In this document: piece after piece, positions 59,301 to 64,000 of the stretch | Layout: every line of letters begins with the position of its first letter | Numbering within the stretch: position 1 is the first letter of the stretch | From: Axinella damicornis | Lineage: Eukaryota; Porifera; Demospongiae; Axinellida; Axinellidae | Direction: 5' to 3' | DNA length: 64,000 bases | Assembly (NCBI GenBank): GCA_963931865.1 | Contig: OZ007510.1 | Location: forward strand, 4,548,366 to 4,612,365 | The notes under the pieces: model-generated | Told to the model about the DNA's origin: nothing | Seen by the model: the letters and a program-made list of their open reading frames with translations, nothing else | Databases searched by the model: none | Position numbers and translations under genes: made by a program

Positions 59301-62300
59301 AGTAATCTTACTACTCCCAATAATTTTCAGGCAGTACATTCTTATTAGCATGGGAATTAAGGATAAGTCACACAATGTAATTTGTTTGCTATAACAACAA
59401 TTCTGTTTTGCAGTAAATTAACTGTAGCAAGCGGCTCTATACCTTGAGCTGAAGTCGCTATAGTTGTGAGGGTGACCAGCACCTCCCTCTCTGCAACTCC
59501 AGTGAGAATGGCACACACATTTAGTAGGCCTGCTCCTTCTGTTATATTGTAGGATGGCTGGTCAATCCCCACCGTCACATCTAAAATTGTTGTGTGTGTG
59601 CATGTGAAAATACATTACCGATGGACAAGACAATTAAGACATTACTATGATTCATCTTACTGTCATTGTCTTCTATGGTGATGGTTGCAGAACTGGGGTT
59701 GAGAGCTATTGCTCCATCTGAGGTGGTCAACTGTACCAACAAAGTTTCATCGTTCTCCAAAATGGGATCATTGGCAATTGTAATACTTGTGCAGCTACTA
59801 TTTACACCCAGCTGGAATGTCAACTCCACGGTCACTGGATTGTAGTCAGAGATCTCTGCATGGAGGAAGGACGTTCAGATTACCACCATGTCACCAGTTT
59901 GATTAAGATGAGGCTCAAAGCGTGGATGTAGACAATGATATGATTATGCTTTACACTCTAAAATGAAAACGTTGGTTACAGTCTTGTGCGAATGTAGTGT
60001 AAGGAAAGAATTCAAATGGGGGCTGTAGCCTCGTTCCCAGGCCTCCCACGTGGCCTGGGAATGCGGCTATGGAGGCTGATATTTGAGTGTAATCTTACTA
60101 CTCCCAATTATTATCAGGCAGTACATTCTTATTAGCATGGGAAGGATAAGTCACGCAATGTAATTTGTTTGCAATTCTGTTTTGCAGTAAATTAACTGTA
60201 GCAAGCGGCTCTATACCTTGAGCTGAAGTCGCTATAGTTGTGAGGGTGACCAGTACCTCCCTATCTGCTACTCCAGTGAGAATGGCACACACATTTAGTA
60301 GGCCTGCTCCTTCTGTTATATTGTAGGATGGCTGGTCAATCCCCACTGTCACATCTAAAATTGTTGTGTGTGCATGTGAAAAGAGAATACCACTTCTTGA
60401 GCAGCTCCCAACTGCCAGCAGTGTTTTTCACTTACTGTCGTTGTCAGTGATTGAGACAATGGCCATACTGGGATTGAGGACTACAGCTTGATCAGTAGTG
60501 TTCAGTTCAACTGAAAATGTTTCACTGTCCTCCAGTTGTGGATCCTCGAGTATAGAAATGGTACCACATACTCTAGTAGACATCGGCTGAAATAATAGCT
60601 CAATTGTCGTTGTGGTAAAATCAGTGTCAGCTGTAAGTTGAAATACAGTGCATGAGTTCACACGTGTACTTGTGTTTTGAAGAAAAAGTGCTATTCACCT
60701 TGTGCTATCCCTTGAACAGTCGAAAGAATAACAGTCAAATTTCTCTGGGCCATGCCACTCAGTACAGCACACACACTCTGTGTTTCATTCCCCTCTCCCA
60801 CAGTGTATGAGTTCTGCTCTAACCCTACAGTGACTCCTGACAAATGAACAACAATATCCTACATAACAGTGGCCAACACTTATACAATACTGTGCACACA
60901 ACATTAAGTATTACCGATGGACAAGACAATTAAGACATTACTATGATTCATCTTACTGTCATTGTCTTCTATGGTGATGGCTGCAGAACTGGGGTTGAGA
61001 GCTATTGCTTCGTCTGTGGTGGTCAACTGTACCAACAAAGTTTCATCGTTCTCCAAAATGTCATCATTGGCAATTGTAATACTTGTGCAGCTACTATTTA
61101 CACCCGGCTGGAATGTCAACTCCACGGTCACTGGATTGTAGTCAGAGATCTCTGCATGGAGGAAGGACGTTCAGATTACCACCATGTCACCAGTTTGATT
61201 AAGATGAGGCTCAAAGCGTGGATGTAGACAATGACATGATTATGCTTTACACTCTAAAATGAAAACGTTGGTTACAGTCTTGTGCGAATGTAGTGTAAGG
61301 AAAGAATTCAAATGGGGGCTGTAGCCTCGTTCCCAGGCCTCCCACGTGGCCTGGGAATGAGGCTATGGAGGCTGATATTTGAGTGTAATCTTACTACTCC
61401 CAATTATTATCAGGCAGTACATTCTTATTAGCATGGGAAGGATAAGTCGCACAATGTAATTTGTTTGCAATTCTGTTTTGCAGTAAATTAACTGTAGCAA
61501 GCGGCTCTATACCTTGAGCTGAAGTCGCTATAGTTGTGAGGGTGACCAGTACCTCCCTATCTGCATCTCCAGTGAGAATGGCACACACATTTAGTAGGCC
61601 TGCTCCTTCTGTTATATTGTAGGATGGCTGGTCAATCCCCACTGTCACATCTAAAATTGTTGTGTGTGCATGTGAAAAGAGAATACCACTTCTTGAGCAG
61701 CTCCCAACTGCCAGCAGTGTTTTTCACTTACTGTCGTTGTCAGTGATTGAGACAATGGCCATACTGGGATTGAGGACTACAGCTTGATCAGTAGTGTTCA
61801 GTTCAACTGAAAATGTTTCACTGTCCTCCAGTTGTGGATCCTCGAGTATAGAAATTGTACCACACACTCTAGTAGACATCGGCTGAAATAATAGCTCAAT
61901 TGTCGTTGTGGTAAAATCAGTGTCAGCTGTAAGTTGAAATACAGTGCATGAGTTCACACGTGTACTTGTGTTTTGAAGAAAAAGTGCTATTCACCTTGTG
62001 CTATCCCTTGAACAGTCGAAAGAATAACAGTCACATTTCTCTGGGCTATGCCACTCAGTACAGCACACACGCTCTGTGATCCATTCCCCTCTCCCATAGT
62101 GTATGAGTTCTGCTCTAACCCTACAGTGACTCCTGACAAATGAACAACAATATCCTACATAACAGCGGCCAACACTCATACATATGGATCAATAGTGTGC
62201 ACACAACATTAAGTTATGCCAAGAATGGGTAATTAGCTTACCATCATCAACGTCTACTATAGTCACCATTGCAGTCCTAGGATTTAGGAGAACAGCTGGA

Positions 62301-64000
62301 TCTGCAGTGTTCAGCTGTAATGAGAAGTCTTCAACCATTTCCAGGATGCTGTCTTGAGTAATGTTAATGCTTGTACACATTTCAGATGGTGATGAAGGCC
62401 CAAATACTAATGGCACGATGGCTGGGGTGAAGTCACTCCCAGCTGCAATAGGATAGAATACACACATTCTAACTTTTGTTTCCATGTGACTGGGACCCAT
62501 TCATGCGTAGATCGTAAATGTATGTACATGTAGGACTCAACTAACCCAGAGCTGACCCCGACTGAGTTGTGAGATTGACCAACACCTCCCTCTGGGTGTC
62601 CCCAGTAAGAATCGCACACACCATTACATGGTCATCTGCCTCTCGAACAGAGTAGAACACTTGCTGAAACCCCACAGTAACATCTGAGAGAGGTAATATG
62701 AGTGGTGACTTGGGAAAGCATACAATGTATGAGCCATATTTCCCTCTCCCACAGAATAGGAGGTCTGCACCAGCCCCACACTCACTCCTGGGAAACAGTA
62801 GCAACGTACATTCATTGTTTCCTTTCAGATACATAAACATGAATTTTACTGCTTATAAAATGACTTACTGTCATCATTTCCAATGGTGATGGTTGCAGAG
62901 CTAGCGCTGGGACTGAGGATTACTGCTGGATCTGTGCTAGTCAGTTGTACTGAAAATAATTCATCATTCTCCAGTACTGCATCATCAGAAATGGAAATAT
63001 TAGCACACTGCAGAGTTGTTCCTGGCAGGAACGTCAAATCCGCTGGAGTTGGTTGAGCAAAGTCTCCAGGCACTGTCAAAATGAATATCGACACAGGATA
63101 AAAATGGATATCAATATGTGTAGACATGTGATTGGTCGTTACACTCTACCTTGAGCTGTTAGTGGCATGGCCGACAAAGAAACAACTACATCCCTCTCAG
63201 CAGTTGCGTTTAGCAAGGCACACACACTCAATGGACCACTTCCCTCTTCTACAGAGTATGTTGCTTGCTGGAGACCAACAACCACACCTGAAAGTAACGA
63301 ACAAGCAAATGATAAGTGGTTGTACGGTGGAGGTGCAGTTACTCTGTATGTAGTGTAGTATGGATAATGCATTCAGTTGACTAGTGACGGAGATGCAAAG
63401 CGAAAATGACTTACTGTCATCATTTTCAACTGTGATGGTTGCAGAGCTAGCGCTGGGACAGAGGGTTACTGCAGGATCTGTACTAGTCAGTTGTACTGAA
63501 AAGGATTCATCATTTTCCAGTACTGCATCATCAGAAATGGAAATACTAGCACACTGCAGAGTCGTTCCTGGCAGGAACGTCAAATCAGTTGGAGTTGGTT
63601 GAGCATAGTCTCCAGGCACTGTCAAAACGAATTGAATATCGACACAGTATCAAAATGGACATCAATATCTGAAGACAGACGATTGGTTGTTACATTCTAC
63701 CTTGAGCTGTTAGTGAAATGGCCAACAAAGAAACAACTACATTCCTCTCAGCAGTTGCGTTTAGCAAGGCACACACACTCAATGGACCACTTCCCTCTCC
63801 TACAGAGTATGATGTTTGCTGGAGACAAACAACCACACCTGAAAGTAACGAACAGGCAAATGATAAGCGGTTGTACGGTGGAGGTGCAGTTACTCTGTAT
63901 GTAGTGTAGTATGGATAATGCATTCAGTTGACTAGGGACGGAGATGCAAAGCGAAAATGACTTACTGTCATCATTTTCAATGGTAATGGTTGCAGAGCTA
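48516..64000 (-). CDS. ADGRV1-like adhesion GPCR with Calx-beta ectodomain (C-terminal part; 5' end outside window)
   Basis: Minus-strand gene running off the right edge. From N to C the visible part has at least 17 complete Calx-beta modules, a GAIN domain, a GPS motif, seven transmembrane helices and a cytoplasmic tail ending VVANLYAEI. The juxtamembrane and 7TM exons are 52656-52817, 52501-52577, one of 52280-52379 or 52149-52257, 52008-52074, 51613-51878, 51388-51433, 50523-50629, 50219-50358, 49873-50135, 49482-49626 and 48516-49416; all join in phase. Vertebrate ADGRV1 (VLGR1/GPR98) has this order of parts and forms ankle links in hair cells and photoreceptors. Other adhesion GPCRs with Calx-beta repeats exist in invertebrates, so orthology is not certain. 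The C-terminal AEI could be a class II PDZ ligand (inference). Confidence 0.88.
50523..52074 (-). CDS. GPCR GAIN domain and GPS cleavage motif exons
   Basis: Exon 50523-50629 encodes the GPS: NWTTDGCLTD, then TCRCNHLTNFGCLV. This has the usual Cys and Trp pattern and the HL/T autocleavage site; the peptide starting TNFGCLV would be the tethered agonist. Exon 51388-51433 supplies DLINPRCVSWDFTA, the Trp/Cys strand just before the GPS. Exons 51613-51878 and 52008-52074 give the GAIN subdomain (SLFSQVADTSVGIGFTFYET and IEQAMVELNGRTFGVVASEE). All phases fit. Catalytic His, Leu and Thr are intact, so self-cleavage is expected. Confidence 0.92.
52149..52379 (-). CDS. Pair of homologous, probably mutually exclusive GPCR exons
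   Basis: Exon a (52280-52379, 100 nt) codes IVRSFEQTAEALVQQANF with a NLTVSSDNVTFF end. Exon b (52149-52257, 109 nt) codes IIEAFEATVTALLLNENF with a FPGENVALLAER end. The two align along their length. Both have AG/GT borders, both need a 2-nt carry-in (the upstream exon ends in AG, giving Ser or Arg) and both end in phase 0. Including both would break the frame. They are separated by only 22 nt, while other introns in this gene are about 65 nt or longer, so they should not be spliced to each other. Confidence 0.7.
52501..52817 (-). CDS. GPCR stalk exons between Calx-beta array and GAIN core
   Basis: Exon 52656-52817 (54 codons) reads TPVPPSGILEALGQALRIAV and ENLATIANTFDQVAQLASIG, helical sequence like the first GAIN subdomain. 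Exon 52501-52577 reads TLILDALTTWPPEILQQQSA and leads into the alternative exon pair. Phases are 0 and then 2. Confidence 0.82.
52898..53419 (-). CDS. Calx-beta module 1 (nearest the membrane)
   Basis: First-half exon 53285-53419 (VVIGLESGQFTVAEGGTQLV) and second-half exon 52898-53103 (MEDTVQCVNISSIGDDVVEE, then VEFFSVTLSTSDPNVTLTIT). It is the most diverged copy and lacks the usual DNDS end, having HIQDT instead. The intron between the halves carries a 94-bp hairpin MITE with a 9-bp duplication. Confidence 0.85.
53158..53251. mobile_element. Hairpin MITE, TAGCCTCG family, 94 bp
   Basis: Ends TAGCCTCGTTCCCAGGCC / GGCCTGGGAACGAGGCTA, exact 9-bp duplication GCCTTTCAT-type (53149-53157 and 53252-53260). 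In the intron inside Calx-beta module 1. Confidence 0.92.
54035..54445 (-). CDS. Calx-beta module 2
   Basis: First-half exon about 54303-54443 (AGMQQTAYVTAEDSSPLMVC) and second-half exon about 54035-54228 (GPGDYAQVVSRQLFFQPGDT, ILEDSETFSVQLNTTDQAVV, ending NDS). The acidic turn before F-S-V-Q-L and the final DNDS/NNDS are Calx-beta hallmarks; Calx-beta domains bind calcium through such acidic loops (known). About 0.75 kb of non-coding DNA separates it from module 3. Confidence 0.85.
55205..58155 (-). CDS. Calx-beta modules 3-8
   Basis: Six two-exon modules with introns under 100 nt in most cases: 55205-55620, 55682-56095, 56175-56595, 56670-57090, 57228-57655, 57733-58155 (approximate outer borders). 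Each first half reads AGMQQ.AYVT.EE.SPLMVC with a RSVVLTLQTMDGTAQ end. Each second half reads GPGDYTEV.SRQLSFQPG, then INITDDAILEDSETFSVQLN and VTILDNDSE. They are more alike than module 1, so this block expanded later. Second halves start with a 2-nt carry-in (G|GT PGDY), keeping all modules interchangeable. Confidence 0.88.
58330..59581 (-). CDS. Calx-beta modules 9-10
   Basis: Module 9: exons about 58600-58742 and 58330-58535 (YTALTAQLMFQPAANEQCVM, LENMEVFSVQLNTTDQSVVF). Module 10: exons about 59443-59580 (MTVGIDQPSYNITEGAGLLN) and 58858-59055 (VTVELTFQRGVNSRCTSITI, ending IEDNDS). Module 10 is the founder type of the duplicated block on its right. Its inter-exon intron contains a 44-bp hairpin MITE (59235-59278). 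Confidence 0.86.
59235..59278. mobile_element. Hairpin MITE, 44 bp, in Calx-beta module 10
   Basis: Inverted ends with CCCACGTGG near the centre; exact 9-bp duplication TGGGGGCTG on both sides (59226-59234 and 59279-59287). Confidence 0.9.
59657..62134 (-). CDS. Calx-beta modules 11-14 (two tandem copies of a two-module block)
   Basis: Modules 11 and 12 (59657-60838) and modules 13 and 14 (60953-62134) are near-identical copies offset by about 1,296 bp, introns included. Types alternate: ITEGAGLLNVCAILTG / TIEDNDS, then VGLEQNSYTVGEGNE / VSITDNDS. Both copies keep the hairpin MITE at the equivalent intron position. Exon sequences differ at only a few bases, so the duplication is recent, unless it is an assembly artefact. 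Confidence 0.85.
60026..60069. mobile_element. Hairpin MITE, 44 bp, in Calx-beta module 11
   Basis: Same site as the copy at 59235 (left 9-mer TGGGGGCTG, right 9-mer TGGAGGCTG), so copied by module duplication and not by a new insertion. Confidence 0.9.
61322..61365. mobile_element. Hairpin MITE, 44 bp, in Calx-beta module 13
   Basis: Third copy at the equivalent intron position, with the same TGGAGGCTG right flank as module 11, 1,296 bp away. Confidence 0.9.
62240..62684 (-). CDS. Calx-beta module 15
   Basis: First-half exon about 62545-62684 (VTVGFQQVFYSVREADDHVM) and second-half exon about 62240-62445 (GSDFTPAIVPLVFGPSSPSE, SILEMVEDFSLQLNTADPAV, ending IVDVDD). It is single and diverged, separating two younger expansions. 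Confidence 0.84.
62730..62789 (-). pseudogene. Orphan remnant of a Calx-beta first-half exon
   Basis: GVSVGLVQTSYSVGEGN, preceded by a 3' splice-site-like CCCAG, matches the start of first-half exons of modules 12 and 14. It then diverges (MAHTLYAFPSH), and no second half follows before module 15. Using it as an exon would not give a complete domain. Confidence 0.55.
62869..64000 (-). CDS. Calx-beta modules 16, 17 and start of 18
   Basis: Module 16: 63150-63287 and 62869-63075. Module 17: 63701-63838 and 63415-63618. Module 18: only the end of its second-half exon (63966 to the window edge). The theme is VVVGLQQATYSVEEGSGPLS, then VPGDFAQPTPADLTFLPGTT, NISISDDAVLENDE and a DDS end. The copies are offset by about 550 bp and nearly identical, the third recent tandem expansion in this gene. 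Confidence 0.87.

Noticed and set aside
1..64000. tRNA or rRNA genes
   Set aside because: I looked for cloverleaf-type A and B box motifs by eye and found no convincing tRNA; no rRNA-like segments. A tRNAscan-SE or Infernal run would settle this.

Overview
The window is nuclear DNA from an invertebrate animal. Genes are split by many spliceosomal introns (GT..AG), there are microsatellites, long homopolymer runs and many short transposon-derived inverted repeats, and there is no bacterial gene organisation. The gene content (a tandem nidogen-domain secreted protein, ATG2, and an adhesion GPCR with a long Calx-beta ectodomain), together with introns that are mostly short, suggests an early-branching animal. 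A sponge is my best guess, but the sequence alone does not prove it. All three genes lie on the minus strand, so the window reads from right to left.

Region 1 (1-5.7 kb): a complete 10-exon gene for a secreted protein of about 950 residues. It has a signal peptide, three tandem NIDO (nidogen-like) modules, each encoded by three exons with the same intron phases, and a highly acidic C-terminal tail built on a 21-residue repeat. A TATA box lies about 120 bp upstream of the start codon.

Region 2 (6.7-46.8 kb): one gene, ATG2, the autophagy lipid-transfer protein. I could follow 39 exons from the chorein N-terminus (46838) to the stop (6713). Every junction is in phase, giving 7,071 nt of coding sequence (2,356 residues). 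Its introns, especially the 8.9-kb intron 26 and the 4.2-kb intron 38, hold most of the repeats: hAT-like, TTAA-flanked and 9-bp-TSD MITEs, a dispersed element with an internal minisatellite, tandem arrays, and G/C or purine/pyrimidine runs. Several of these runs sit directly against ATG2 3' splice sites.

Region 3 (48.5-64 kb, continuing beyond the right edge): the C-terminal part of an ADGRV1/VLGR1-like adhesion GPCR. At least 17 complete Calx-beta modules (two exons each) are followed by a GAIN domain, a GPS cleavage motif, seven transmembrane helices and a cytoplasmic tail. The Calx-beta array shows recent tandem duplications (about 1.3 kb and about 0.55 kb). Two homologous exons in the juxtamembrane region are only 22 nt apart and have identical phases, which strongly suggests mutually exclusive splicing.

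The most unusual repeat signal is a family of tiny hairpin elements with TAGCCTCGTTCCCAGGC-type termini. They are 33 bp to 444 bp long and flanked by 9-bp target-site duplications. In the smallest, almost nothing remains between the inverted repeats.
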